Below, piece after piece: positions 13,195 through 24,521 of a stretch of 64,000 nt of DNA. Location: positions 45,683,454 through 45,747,453 of the forward strand of contig NC_030389.2 in assembly GCF_001625215.2 (NCBI RefSeq). Reading direction: 5' to 3'. This DNA is from Daucus carota subsp. sativus (lineage: Eukaryota; Streptophyta; Magnoliopsida; Apiales; Apiaceae). Under the pieces are notes generated by a model. It did not search any database and had not been told where the DNA came from. It was given only the letters and a program-made list of their open reading frames with translations. The position numbers and the translations under genes are program-made. Within the stretch, counting starts at the first letter, position 1; the number at the start of each line of letters is the position of its first letter.

Positions 13195-13386
13195 GGCAAT
13201 GCTGGAGACCTCAAAAAAAATTCCCAAAAATTTTTACCAAATGATGTGGCAAACAAGTGGCTAGTTATGATTGATGAATCTCAAAGGGGGTCTCATTATC
13301 ATGGGAGTGAATTTAGCCAAACAGATTTGGACACGTCATTTGGGAAAATTATTTAGGACAATTTTTTGGGGTCTCTAGCATTTTCC
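13195..13386 (+). mobile_element. Mutator-type MITE, copy 2, with 9-base target duplication
   Basis: 192 bases with ends GGCAATGCTGGAGACC... and ...GGTCTCTAGCATTTTCC, which are inverted repeats. It is flanked by the exact 9-base direct repeat TAATCTTAT (13186-13194 and 13387-13395), the length made by Mutator-superfamily transposases. It carries no coding capacity. It has the same orientation as the copy at 32008 and is opposite to the one at 12084. Confidence 0.88.
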
Positions 13387-13481
13387 TAATCTTATTTTCA
13401 GTATTAATTAGAATTCTGTAACACAACTACACATTATATTTATAAATTATTTTCTAACACACACAACGATGGAGAAAGACA

Positions 13482-14083
13482 TCTATACTATACTATAAAA
13501 AGCCAACATGGGTATAATTTGTAGTCGTACAAAATTTTGGTTTGGTACTCTCCTCTAAAACTAAAAGTCTATACTATATCTATTAAACAGTTTTATATAC
13601 TAAAAACACTCCTTATGTATATTGATATCTTATTAAATATAATTTATAATATGTTGAAAAAGGTGAAACTACTGTTAATAACATATATTAATATTAAAAA
13701 AATACTTATAGACAAATGTATAAGTAATTATAAATATACAATTTTTAATATCTTTTGTCTAAAATACATATAAATAATTAGAGACGCTACTTTTTAATTA
13801 TAACGTATTTTACTCGAAATTTAACTCTAACGTGTTCTATTTCGTTATGAACACGAACCATTACGTAACATATGAAGATATATGAAATATGAAAAATTTG
13901 ATTTAAAATTAATTGAATAATATAAATTGTGAAAGCTAAATTTCCGTCAGTTGGTTAATATAATTTAACTAAAATCCAATTCATTAATACTAAAATACTA
14001 ATAAAATGGTGTTAAAATTTAAATTATAATTAATAAATTACGAATTATATAGTCGCCCGTGCTTTGCACGGGTTAAAGGCTAG
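13482..14083 (+). mobile_element. Non-autonomous Helitron
   Basis: It starts with TCTATACTATACTATAAAAAG, directly after an A, which resembles known plant Helitron 5' ends. The 3' end has a GC hairpin (stem CCCGTGC at 14056-14062 and GCACGGG at 14066-14072, loop TTT) followed about 8 bases later by CTAG at 14080-14083 and then a host T. This is the hallmark Helitron terminus inserted between A and T. The 602-base interior is AT-rich and encodes no Rep/helicase, so it would need a helper. Confidence 0.85.
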
Positions 14084-14275
14084 TATATTTAAATTTAGAT
14101 CTTCAAAAATTATTTAAAATTCAGACATTTGCAACAAGGCTTTAGTGTTTCTAAAGTTTTATTTTAAGGATCGTTTTTTTTTAGCGCGATACTATCATTT
14201 CACTTTTTAAACGAATCTTAGATGTAACATTTTTGTCATAAATATTAAAATATGTAGTGTTTTATTTTTGGATTT

Positions 14276-14405
14276 GTCTGATGGGTGCCATGAGCATGAT
14301 AAACACTAAAATTTATCAATTAAATATATTTTAATTAGTGTGATTGTTGTTGATGCAGATCCATAATCATTATTAAAGACTATCAACCAATCAAAACAGA
14401 ATAAC
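14276..14405. repeat. MITE relic related to the outer element at 44.7-45.7 kb
   Basis: The block sharing TTAGTGTG.TTGTTGT, a TGCAG core, CATTATTAA and CCAATCAAAA is also found at about 45610-45670. The order and spacing are the same, so the two are diverged copies of one repeat family. Ends were not resolved here. Confidence 0.5.
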
Positions 14406-14609
14406 CAATTGAGATATTCGGACCAACATCCCGGTTACAATTACAAAGGAAAAAAAAGAAAAAGAAAAACCAGTTAATACACGACACTGAGAGAGGCAGC
14501 AGCGCACGCCAGGGGTAAAAGTCAGACTTGGCGTGTGTGCAGTAGGGCGCTAGGCTAAGGAGGTAGTCGTATAAAATCCAAGGAAGCTAAAGGAGGAGGA
14601 AAACAAGTG
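14406..14609 (+). promoter_or_regulatory. Upstream region of DCI1
   Basis: It holds a TATA-like TATAAAAT at about 14570, some 40 bases before the start codon, and CCAAT-like motifs near 14390 and 14405. A purine-rich leader (AAGGAGGAGGAAAAC) runs into the ATG at 14610. Assignment rests on position only. Confidence 0.45.
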
Positions 14610-16794
14610 ATGGAGGAGTACAAAAGCCTTAAGATAACAAGTGATTCAGGGGGCGTTTATAATCTAATCTTGAATCGGCCGGCAACTCTGAATGCTCTAT
14701 CACCCGATTTCTTTGTTGAATTCCCAAAAGCCCTGTCTCATCTCGATGAAAACCCCAACGTCTCCGTCATAGTCCTCTCCGGCAAAGGCGATCATTTCTG
14801 CGCCGGCATAGACATCAATTCTCTCAAGACAATCAGTAGCTCCACTGCCGCTTCCGACGACCGTGGACGCGCAGCTGAACGCCTCCGCCGCCACGTTCTC
14901 TTCATGCAGGAAGCTATCACCTCTGTGGAGAAATGCCGAAAGCCTGTTATTGCCAGTATTCACGGGGCTTGTATTGGCGGTGGTATTGATCTGATTACTG
15001 CCTGCGATATTCGCTTCTCTACTGACTCTGCTTTTTTCTCTGTCAAGGAGGTTGACCTTGCCATTGTTGCTGATCTTGGCACCCTTCAGAGGTTGCCTTT
15101 TATTGTCGGTTATGCCAATGCAATGGAACTTGCTTTAACCGCCAGAAGGTTTTCCGCTTCCGAGGCCAAACATTTGGGACTTGTTTCCAAAGTTTTTGCT
15201 TCCAAATCCGCTATGGATCAAGCTGTCCTTGCCTTTGCTCAGGGTAACTTCCCTCTTTTTTAATTATGTCAGCCTAAATATTATCTTAAGAAGAAAATAC
15301 ATACTATATATTTTAGGGCTTTTTAAATAAATACCTAAGTTGCATTAATTATTTTCAAAAATACGTTCTGCAACCTCGTTGCAACGCCAGTAGCCTGAAA
15401 ATCAACTGTATTGCAACCTCAATGGCAAATTCGACCGTATTTTTCAAAATAAGTTTGAAAAATTGGGTATTTTTGCAAATTTCTCTATTGGCTATTGCAA
15501 CTAAATTACTACGAAATGATTATCTATTCTAATATGCATATGTGATTTCTATTGCCAGTGCTACAAATACAAACAACTATCGCTATATTATAAAACCAAA
15601 AATGTTATTGCTGGTGTTATAATAGAATTTATAGTCCAATGCATACTTTTGAATTAACAAAAACTCTAAATTTAATCAGATCACATCTTTTCTGTGCTTT
15701 AAAAATGTTTGCTGGTACTTAATCATCCATTTTCCCCACTTGCATTATGTTGCAGTTAAAGAAATATCTATATCTGCTTCTATATTTAACTTGCATTTGG
15801 CATTGCTTTAGAGTGGTGTCTTTTTTTAACGCAATTTCATGTAATAGATCTATATAGCATCACCTGAAGCATTGCATTGGACATGCTCTAAGAGCAAGTC
15901 CAATGCAAGATGCAAAATAGCTGTAGCTATTGTTATAATTTAGCACTAAAAAGTGTTTTTTTTATTGTTAAAATGGAACTTCAACTCCAATGCTAGATGC
16001 ATTTTGCATCCAAATAATTCCAAATTTGAGTAACTATAGCCCCTCTCTCCTAAACTTTATTTAAAGTTCACCACTATACATACCAATTATAGTTAGTTGA
16101 TGATGTGCCATGGATGCATAAATGCATCCTTGGTTTCAAATTTAGAACCAAGGATGCATATATGCATATTTGCATCCAAATATAAAACCCCATTGGAGTT
16201 GAGATTTTTAGCATTTGATTTCAAATTATAGAAATGGTACCACTTATAACATTGCATTGGACTTGCTCTAAGAGTAACCAAAGTAGCGTGGGGTCATTGG
16301 TTACTCTTTTAACTAGTTGGCAGTTAAAAGTGAAGAAGATATTGAAAGCGTCATCTTTAACTGTGTACTTCTCGTCTTCGTTAGGACTTAGAAGTACATA
16401 CTAGTTGACCTCTCAACGTTTTTTAGAGTTTCAGGAAAACCCTGTAAGTTTTGTTTTATGATCAAGGATCATTTCTCGTTGTACAACTATGCCAACATTT
16501 TTGTGGTATACTTGAGAGATTTTACGTCTTAAAATAGTTTTCAGACCATTTAGATGATTATAAATTAACTTGATGCTACTGATTGAGTGATTGTGTCTCA
16601 TAGGACTTGCTGCTAAGTCTCCACTTGCTGTCACTGGGACAAAAGCTGTGTTGCTAAAAAGTCGGGACATGACACTAGAAAGAGCTTTGGATTATGTTGC
16701 GACGTGGAACTCTGGTGCAGTTATATCTGATGATTTAAATGAAGCTATCTTAGCTCATAGCCAGAAAAGGAAACCTGTTTTTGCCAAACTATGA
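14610..16794 (+). CDS. DCI1: Delta(3,5)-delta(2,4)-dienoyl-CoA isomerase, peroxisomal
   Basis: Two exons, 14610-15243 and 16604-16794, joined by a GT-AG intron of about 1.36 kb, giving 274 residues, the usual length of the plant enzyme. It is a crotonase-fold protein: oxyanion-hole loops HFCAGIDI and GACIGGG, and acidic residues Asp127, Glu147 and Asp155. Their spacing of 20 and 8 matches the catalytic Asp/Glu/Asp set of mammalian DCI, which separates it from plain enoyl-CoA hydratases. The protein ends in AKL, a type 1 peroxisomal targeting signal. The known role is to shift conjugated double bonds during beta-oxidation of unsaturated fatty acids with odd-numbered double bonds. The start is the ATG at 14610. 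The intron contains a Tourist MITE and a repeat-like stretch near 15320-15480. Confidence 0.93.
15892..16268. mobile_element. Tourist-like MITE (PIF/Harbinger) in the DCI1 intron
   Basis: 377 bases with inverted ends GAGCAAGTCCAATGCAA and TTGCATTGGACTTGCTC, flanked by TAA on both sides (15889-15891 and 16269-16271). This is the 3-base duplication typical of PIF/Harbinger. The interior carries ATGCAT-rich hairpins and no frame. Just left of it (15870-15888) is a second right-type end (GCATTGGACATGCTC), so an older copy or a half-element abuts it. Confidence 0.87.
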
Positions 16795-16890
16795 TAGCAC
16801 ATATCCAGCTGTTACTGAAGGCCAATGCTTCCCATCAATTAACTCACTACAATGTAGTTTCTTGTGATTATAAAGTTGGGCTTTATATTT

Positions 16891-17046
16891 GTCAGTAACA
16901 TAATAAGCTCTAGCCAAGTTCTTGGTAGATATTTGAATATTGTTGTTGCTTTGTTTTTGATAAGAACGCGAAGATTAGTTTGGGTGCATTGTTTGTCAGT
17001 AACATGATAAGTTCTAGTCAAGTTGTTGGTAGTTATTTGAATATTG
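16891..17046 (+). repeat. Imperfect tandem duplication in the DCI1 3' region
   Basis: A block of about 60 bases beginning GTCAGTAACATAATAAG at 16891 recurs at 16995 with a few changes (period about 104). Both copies run through GGTAG.TATTTGAATATTGTT. It lies 100-250 bases past the stop codon and so may be in the 3' UTR. Confidence 0.8.
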
Positions 17047-17563
17047 TTCTTCCGTTGGGTTTAATTTGCTGCTTCCATAATGCGTTTACTGTTTTGTACG
17101 ACATCCACGTACGCCTGGATTGCAGACTTGCAGTAGTCATTTGTTTAAGTATAAACTTATTTGACTGCGATATGTTCCTTAACCATATAATGCAGTTTTC
17201 AGTTATTCTCGAGTCAGGCTGATCCGGACAGTAGTGCTCTTCACTCGCTCCTTATCTAAGTTATCGTTTGGCGAATTTATTCTGATATTCCTCATTTTTA
17301 TCCCTCTAAAAGTGGTTTTGCTTCTTAAAAATTATCAACCAAGGATGTAATTGATCTCCTCCCACTCATCATCTTGATGTCATTATTGGTATCAGTGTTC
17401 ATCTTTTGTATTACTGGTATAGGGAGGGCCTCAAGCTCCATTAACTTTGCCACCAATCCCAATTTTGCAGCAGACTACACACGAACTGTTATCTCCCACT
17501 ATGTTTTCTGGCTGCTGGCGATGCCCATCAGGACCACCACCACCAAATCTGATTCCTCTACGG
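17047..17563. other. Intergenic DNA downstream of DCI1
   Basis: No gene recognised. A plus-strand frame at 17374-17607 has no family resemblance and runs into the CACTA-type element, so it is not called as a gene. Confidence 0.4.
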
Positions 17564-17566
17564 TCA

Positions 17567-18100
17567 TACACCATAAGTGGCCTATTGTAACAGCCAAAAA
17601 AGTGTGAATAAAGGCCAAAAAGTGTTGCTGAAAGTGCAAAAAAGGGTTATGGTAACACTTTTTCACAAAACAGGTTTCGAGAGGGGTGAGGTGAGGTCGA
17701 GTTCCAGTGAGTTTGTGTTGAGGTGAGTGAAATGAGAGAGGATCTATGTAGTTTGAGTTTTGTTTTTAGTTAGATTAGTTTTAGGACAAGGCAAAGCTGT
17801 GTATTATTTCCCCGACATATATGTTTTTTGTTTAATTGTTTTCAATCTCCCGCCTTTTCATTCTAGCCGCTCAAATATTTCACTTTTCAGTTACACTTTT
17901 TTTAAAACCAACGGCAACACCAAATAAAATGTTACCATAGATGTCTCATTACATCTACGATTACACTAAAGCTTACCTATGGTTACACTAAAAAACGGTG
18001 TAGGCATATGTAGATAAAATTCATTTTAAGGCACCTATGGTAACATTTTATCTTGTAACACCAAAATTATTTGTTACAATAGGCCACTTATGGTGTAGTG
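17567..18100. mobile_element. Non-autonomous CACTA-type element
   Basis: The right end, reversed, begins CACTACACCATAAGTGGC. The left end at 17567 reads TACACCATAAGTGGCC, lacking the first CAC. The direct repeat TCA flanks it (17564-17566 and 18101-18103), the 3-base duplication of CACTA elements. Subterminal repeats such as GTTACCATAG/CTATGGTAAC and AACACTTTTT are scattered through it. No transposase frame is present. The missing CAC on the left would probably immobilise it. Confidence 0.78.
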
Positions 18101-18103
18101 TCA

Positions 18104-18547
18104 ACATGCTTACATGAACAATATTCTGCTTATTATATTTTACAAGAGGTCCATATGAGTAGTGATTGTTGTACATACAGATCCTGCACTACCATCTGCA
18201 GCCGGCAGATCCTCTGAAGTTGACGTCAACAATCTCTGGTCATCCTACCTTTCAACACTAACTGCATTATCATATGCTCTAATGTTATCGCCTTGTCCTT
18301 TATCATCATGCTTAGTTGGTTCATCATGGTCCATTGCCAGAGAATCTCGTGTCTATGATTGCAACTGGTGTTGTTATGTTGCCAACCTCCTCTTTGGACA
18401 TTTTATCTTGTCCAGATAAAATAACATCCCGGTCACAGAACTTTTGAAACTTTTACTCATCTTGGTTGTCATGGTATTTTTTGAGCAGAAAAAACGGATG
18501 CATAGCATGTGTACCAGGAAGACAAAGCATGAATTCAAATTGATAGA
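18104..18547. other. Intergenic DNA between CACTA- and hAT-type elements
   Basis: Contains a plus-strand open frame of 85 codons (18162-18419) with no recognisable domain. The region is less AT-rich than its surroundings, so a decayed gene fragment is possible but unsupported. Confidence 0.3.
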
Positions 18548-18555
18548 CAGATGGA

Positions 18556-18972
18556 CAGGGCCGTTCCATACCTTTTGAGGGCCCAGGGGCGAAAGAAGAA
18601 AATGGGCCCTATTTTTTTTTTACTTCACTAAATTTGATAACATATGACCTTGTAGCAATATAAACTCAAATTTTAGTCAACTTCCGTAGAAAAATAACTA
18701 TAAAATAATCAAGTTTAACGATAAAGTGTACTAAGATGTAAAAAAAGAAGATTAAACAAATGTTTGATGACATTTATCTTGGTCAATAGTACCATTAGTT
18801 TAGGGTGGACGTAGTCACTTAGGATAGAATAGGACGTAGTCAATTAGGATAGAATAGGCTTACATGAATGATATATACTAATAACAATACATAAATTATA
18901 AAATTTTTGGGCCCCTAAAATTTTTGGGCCCTGGGCGGTCGGCATGGTTGCCCTCCCTCAGGGCCGGGCCTG
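18556..18972. mobile_element. hAT-type MITE with 8-base target duplication
   Basis: 417 bases flanked by an exact direct repeat CAGATGGA (18548-18555 and 18973-18980). Ends are CAGGGCCGTTCC and, reversed, CAGGCCCGGCCC, with GGGCCC-rich subterminal blocks. An 8-base duplication and CAGGG-type ends indicate the hAT superfamily. A short direct repeat (GACGTAGTCA.TTAGGATAGAATAG, two copies) lies at 18810-18860. No coding capacity. Confidence 0.87.
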
Positions 18973-18980
18973 CAGATGGA

Positions 18981-20725
18981 TGGAGTTTCCATAACATAGA
19001 TGAACTCAGCCACAGTAGATGACCAAGATAATTGGGTAACATCAAAAGAATCAAGGGATTAAAAGAAGAGCGTGCACTTTTTGTTAGTCTTTGCAGTCAC
19101 ATGATTCAACACACAGAAGAGGGATTTGACAAGTTTTTGCTATCTTTGAGTATTGTCTAGTTGGGAAACCCTCTTGGCTCTTACTTTCTGATATAGTGAT
19201 AGAAAAAATTTCTTGTTCAGCTTAATAGCTTATCCAATCCATTCCAAAACATCATCTCCTTCCTGTGAGTGCTTGATTTCTTCTTAAAAATTTCAGCTTA
19301 GTGCTTTCATGAATGAAAAAAAATCCTTTAAAATTCCAATTGATAACACCCTGATTTTCTGTTACTTATATTTGATTTTAACCCTGATCCCTTATACATT
19401 TTTGCTATTTGTAGTTTTTCCCCGTTCTTCCTCCTACTGATCAAGATCCCCACATGTCTGATTCGTCTTTTTCTCTATTGATGGTTAGTGTCCTTACTAT
19501 ATCTTTCCATTTATGATTTCTGTCAACAGGTTCATCTTTTTTTTTTTTTTAGTTTACTGGAACGCAAGTTTAGTTCCAATTTCGCCATTTCAATTTTGAT
19601 ATTATTGTTATGTTCATGGTTACATCTAGAATTTGGTTACTTCAGAACTCTTTCGATAGTTTTGTAATATTTCTCTGATAACTTGCTTCTTCAGGAGATT
19701 TTAAACTTTATCCAAGCTGCTTCAAAAATGTAAGCTCACGTCGATGGAGCTGATTGTTGTGATGAATCTTCGTTGTCTCCTCAGTGTATGTATTTCCCAC
19801 ATTCTTATCTGTCCGCCTTTATTACGGAACTTTGTTTGTTCTCCAACTGTTTGATTGTATGTTTTAGGTTGTTCAATGGTTAGATCATCTTTAAATGCCA
19901 AACTCAAACAAAATTCAATGCTAGGTAAAGCTTTCCGAAATAGTATGATTTTTGTAATACCATTTTCAGATCTTTTTACTTTATTGCCTTTTATCATTTT
20001 CTCCATGTTGTATAGATTGTTTTGTTTTATATGTGATAGTCCACATGCTTCATAATGATAAGGAGAACAATAAGTCTTTGGATTTAAATGGTTACATCAT
20101 CCTGGCTAAGTTTCTAATCTCTGTTGTTTGCAGCATCAGTTTATGAAGTTAAATCTATAAATTTTAGGATTGATTGTCAAAACTTAGTTATACATATAAA
20201 TTCTGCTTTCTGAGAGTATAGATTTCTGTTTTGGATACAGTCAACACATTATACAAGTGCCAATAGTACTGATGTTGCTCGATTTTTTAACGTGCTTGAG
20301 ATCATATCAGTGCTTGAGATCATTTCACCACTGGGGCTCTTAGCAAGAGATTGGATTTGGATTGGCTGCTCGATTCTCTCAATTTGAATGGTGTCCCCCA
20401 AAGGAACGCCATATTAGAAGTGAGTTTCTTCTGTTTCATAATATTCTATGTTTCATACTTCATAGACTATGCATTCTATATGTCTTCTTGAAATTTCGCC
20501 CGTGTTGATCCAACTCTAGCTAAAACATGAAGAATCTGGATGAGAAAGGGAAATATTCAAGTTCAATACAGTTCTGTATACGAAGCAATTAAAGAAAATA
20601 TAAAATTTATAATAGTGCAGAAATTAAGAGACCAAAATTAAATTGGTACGTATTTTAATGGCAAGATCAACAATTTTTCGCAGCTTTAAATAAATTTTGA
20701 AGTCTCCTTATTCAGAACAATCTAT
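18981..20725. other. Intergenic DNA downstream of the NPF6.1-like gene
   Basis: T-rich DNA with many short frames and no recognisable protein, RNA gene or transposon end. The last 100-200 bases before 20725 would hold the 3' UTR of the minus-strand transporter gene. Confidence 0.4.
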
Positions 20726-23700
20726 TCAAACTGCTTCGCCTGTGGCAATCTCGATCCCTCCAGCAGCGCCAGTATGCTTTCTCCTGTACTGGTATCTACG
20801 AGCGCAATATAAAAAGATGAAAAAATTGATCAAACTCATTGCTGTGAGAAGCCAATAAAGATAGTCAAATCTTCCGTTATTTATGTTCTGGGACAGCCAC
20901 GAAATTTTCCTTTTTTCCTGGTCTCCTGTTGCAGAGTTGATAATGCTGTTTAAAGCAGTGGCAGCAAAGCAACCCAGACCCCCAGCTAGTGCAGCATAAG
21001 CTGAACCGATACTTCTCATCGCATCGGGGGCCTCCTGGTAGAGAAATTCCAGTAGTCCCACAATACAAAATACTTCAGCTAGTCCAATGAGGCAGTACTG
21101 AATCAACAGCCAGTATGCACTCAAGTCAGGCATAGGGCTAAGAAAACTAGCCTCAAATCCGTGTTCTATTGCATAATTCCTTCTGAATCTCTCAAACACT
21201 GCAGCCCACGCCACAGACAATATTGAAAGTCCCAAACCAATTCCTACCCTCTGTAGCTGGGAAGCACCATGAGGATTTCCCGTTATGCGCTTGGACAGAG
21301 GCACAAATACGGTGTAATAAAGAGATAGCAATAGAAATATGCTTAGGCCAGGGAATACTGGCATGCATGTGACAGGGAGTTTCAAATGCCCCATATAGGT
21401 ATTTAATGTATAAGCTTGTTGCACTGATAGAGTCAAAAACTCAGTCAAGATTAGGCTCAGCATGATAGTGCAGGCCGGAATGGGAAGAAGCTTTATTAGA
21501 ATCTTCACTTCCTCAACCTGTGTCACCGTGCAGAGTTTCCAAGGACTTGGCACCTGGCAGTCCCCTCCATCATCTTTTAGTTGCAGAGCTGCCTTATCCA
21601 AGCACCTATACCACAAAAAATAACGGGATCAATTTGTGTTGTAAACAAATTAAACCACAAGCACAGTATATATATGCTGGTCTTGAATCAGAAGTACCTG
21701 AAATCATTAGAGTGAGGTATCTTGGTGCTACCCTTGATTGCAGATCTGTTTCCTGGTAGCTCGTAAAGGCCTATTAATTCAGTGGTATCAAAGGAGACAT
21801 TTCTCTTGTGAAAAGCAGCAACCAGGACTTGTGCAACACGGGTGAGAGGGCTGCCTCCAGGCAGTCTATGACGGTATAAAGGAGTTCCCAAAAAGAAGAG
21901 CATGTTGGAGATGCCCATGGCTATAGCTAGGGTACCAAAGGCAAATCCCCATCCGTGTTTTATTTGGATGTACACGATGGCTGTAAAGGCCACAATGGCC
22001 CCTAGGGTGACACAGAGGTAGAACAAGTTAAAATATCTGTCCAGGTGAGACTTGTAATTCTGGCTTCTCTCATCAAACTGATCAGCCCCAAAAGAAGACA
22101 CACAAGGCCTTATTCCTGCTGCTCCAAAGCCCGTTATGTAAAGTACAGTGTAGAGGTAGAACATTTGCCATGGCCTTGCAGATTCACAATTTCCCAAAAG
22201 CAGCGCAAACTGACTACAGTCATCTTGCTTTGGCACTAATATGTTCATTGTAGCAGATAAAGTTATTCCTGTTAAACCCTAGCTTGACATGATCAGAAGT
22301 AGTAATTAATATATCATCCACTTTGCTACTTGTGTTTATATGTCAGTGTTGTTTCACTAGCTGTACTAGAATTAAGTAGTCATGTCTCACTCACTCACCG
22401 CAAGATAGATGGTGGAAAATATAGCAATTGTCCAATAGCGACCAAGATATGCGTCGGCTAAGAAACCACCAAAAACTGACGACGCTTGGGAAATTCCCAA
22501 GAAATTATTTACAGCATTTGCTGAACTGGAGAAAGGTCTGTGCATCACGTAGAACATAAAAGCTACCATATTAATAGACAGCCCAAAGTAAGCCATTCTT
22601 TCCGTCATTTCATTCCCTGCAACATAGATAGCAATTACCCGTCTACTTAAAATTACATACATTTCTATACTGCTAGTGAGAAATATGTTTCATGAAAATA
22701 TTTTGAACAAATATTTTAAATTATTTGTTCAAAATAATTTATCGAACTACGTTTTACGAGAGTATTAGAATGCGTGCCGAACCCCCGTCCCCGAATGTAA
22801 ACAAATGAGGGGACGGAGGGAGTACATATTATGATGTGATGATTATTATTGATATGTATTTACATGCTTCACAAAAATTATAGAATTATCAAATAAAAAT
22901 ATTTTACGTAGAATCTCTGCATCTTGTATATTTAATTATATCATATAAATTTATATGTATAAAACTAAATCATATAGTTTATAAAGTATAATTTCATAAT
23001 ATTTTTTCTAAATTTTTCTTTTTTGAATAAAAATTTAAATATCAAATTTTTATTCAGAAAATTTTTTTATAAAAAATATTACAAAAAATAACGTACACAA
23101 TTGAATGGAAGTAATCTTTTTTACAAATTTTAATGTATGAAAATAAAATACTATATATATGTTTTTTTATTATTGTAGTACTCCCTAAGATATATTAGTC
23201 TCTTACACGTGTTTTTTTCACATGTCTAAAATTATTATTTTTAAATTATTTTTTTATGAATAAAAATATCAATATCATATTTTAATTAACAAAAGGAAAA
23301 TTTAAAAATAATATTTTCAAGTGTGTGGTTAAAACTCTAAAAAATATGTGAAAAAAAGTCAAAATCCACTCCCAGAAAAAGACAAACACCCTAGAAAAAG
23401 AATAATACTTCATTTTCATAAATTTATTGAGATTATTAATGATATAGTTATGGCTTAATGACCTTTTAGTTGTCGAAGTTTGGGTGGAAGTTCCGATGCG
23501 GTCTCGATGTTTAAAGTCTTTCGATTCGACCCTACCAAATTTTCCGAATGTACCTTTTAACTCTTATGGCATATCGTATCGGTATATAACGGGATGGACA
23601 AAGTTGACATTTTACATGTGAGAGGCTTAAAAGGGGCATTAAACATCGAGGTTAAAAGGAACATCTAATGTATTTTAATGTATTATTTGGGACTTAAAAG

Positions 23701-24521
23701 GAACAAGATGTATACTTTAGAGGTTAAAAGGTACGCCCAAACTTTTCTCTGAATATGAATTATCAAGTTTAACCCTGATTTATACCGGTATTCAAAAAAT
23801 GGGTTAAAAGGTACAACATAGAAACTTGGAAGGTCGAATCGAATAACTTTAAACATCGAGACCGCATCGGAACTTCCACCCAAATTTCGAGGGCTAAAAG
23901 ATCATTAAGCCTATAGTTAAATAGAATAATAATTAAATTTAATTTATGTAGTCTAACATTGAGCGATCTCATCCAAATTATTAAACATAAATATTATAAA
24001 ATCATAATAAAATTGAGCATGGAAAATTCAGAACCATGTATGTGTGTCTATTTCATGATGAATTTACTTAGAATCATATTATCGTTAATTCTTGTTCAAC
24101 ACATGTTAATACTATTACTAATTTTTATATTAGATTTTATAGTATGATTTTAGAAATCGATAAAATTTAATGATTAGTATTTTTTGAGTCTAGGAAAAAA
24201 ATATCATAAAATAAAACTTATACCGAAAATGAAGAAGGCAGCTAGCCAACCACCGGTTTTGGAGAGACGTTGTTCGGAGATAGGTTTCCGTTGAATATCA
24301 ACGGGCGTGGTTCCTCCACCTCCACCTCCACCTCCAGTAATGTAACCGCCGGCAAAAGGTGTCCTCCTGCCCTCATCGGACTCCATAAAATACAACCCAA
24401 GATTTTTTCTGCTACTTTTGTACACTGAAGAAGATGATGCCACCTCCATAGAAGTAGAACCTGACCTACTAGTGATCCCGTGATCTGACTCCACTTGTGT
24501 GCTATCCATGGTCGAATTCAT
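20726..24521 (-). CDS. NPF6.1: NRT1/PTR family (NPF) proton-coupled transporter, NPF6.1-like
   Basis: Four exons, minus strand: 24521-24224, 22616-22399, 22278-21698, 21605-20726. GT-AG introns and closed phases give about 658 residues. The start chosen is the first in-frame ATG (24521). The N-terminal 90 residues are a hydrophilic Ser- and Gly-rich tail including a run of eight Gly. Then comes the MFS core: EMTER (the ExxER proton-coupling motif) opens TM1, and the PTR-type block around RYFNLFYLCVTLGAI follows. About twelve hydrophobic segments and a charged central loop are present. The C-terminal half (MPVFPGLSIFLLLSLYYTVF, GNPHGASQLQRVGIGL) most resembles NPF6.1; the subgroup is from memory and unproven. 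Family members move nitrate, peptides or hormones at membranes; the substrate here is unknown. Intron 1 holds a MITE. Confidence 0.87.
22781..22822. repeat. Stowaway-type MITE fragment
   Basis: CCCCCGTCCCCGAATG...GGGGACGGAGGGAG followed by TA. Only the terminal portions remain, fused back to back, so it is an internal-deletion relic in intron 1 of the NPF gene. Confidence 0.6.
23452..23911. mobile_element. Long-TIR Mutator-like MITE in intron 1 of the NPF gene
   Basis: 460 bases. The left part (GGCTTAATGACCTTTTAG...CCGATGCGGTCTCGATG) returns inverted at the right (CATCGAGACCGCATCGG...AAAGATCATTAAGCC), so the terminal inverted repeats are about 70-80 bases. The flanks TATAGTTAT (23443-23451) and TATAGTTAA (23912-23920) agree in 8 of 9 bases, fitting a 9-base Mutator-type duplication. 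Internal GGTTAAAAGG-like motifs repeat several times. No transposase. Confidence 0.8.

Noticed and set aside
14700..14963. Antisense frame over DCI1 exon 1
   Set aside because: A shadow of the GC-rich coding exon; no domain.
17374..18419. Possible host gene fragments around the CACTA-type element
   Set aside because: Two unrelated short frames without domains, one running into transposon sequence.
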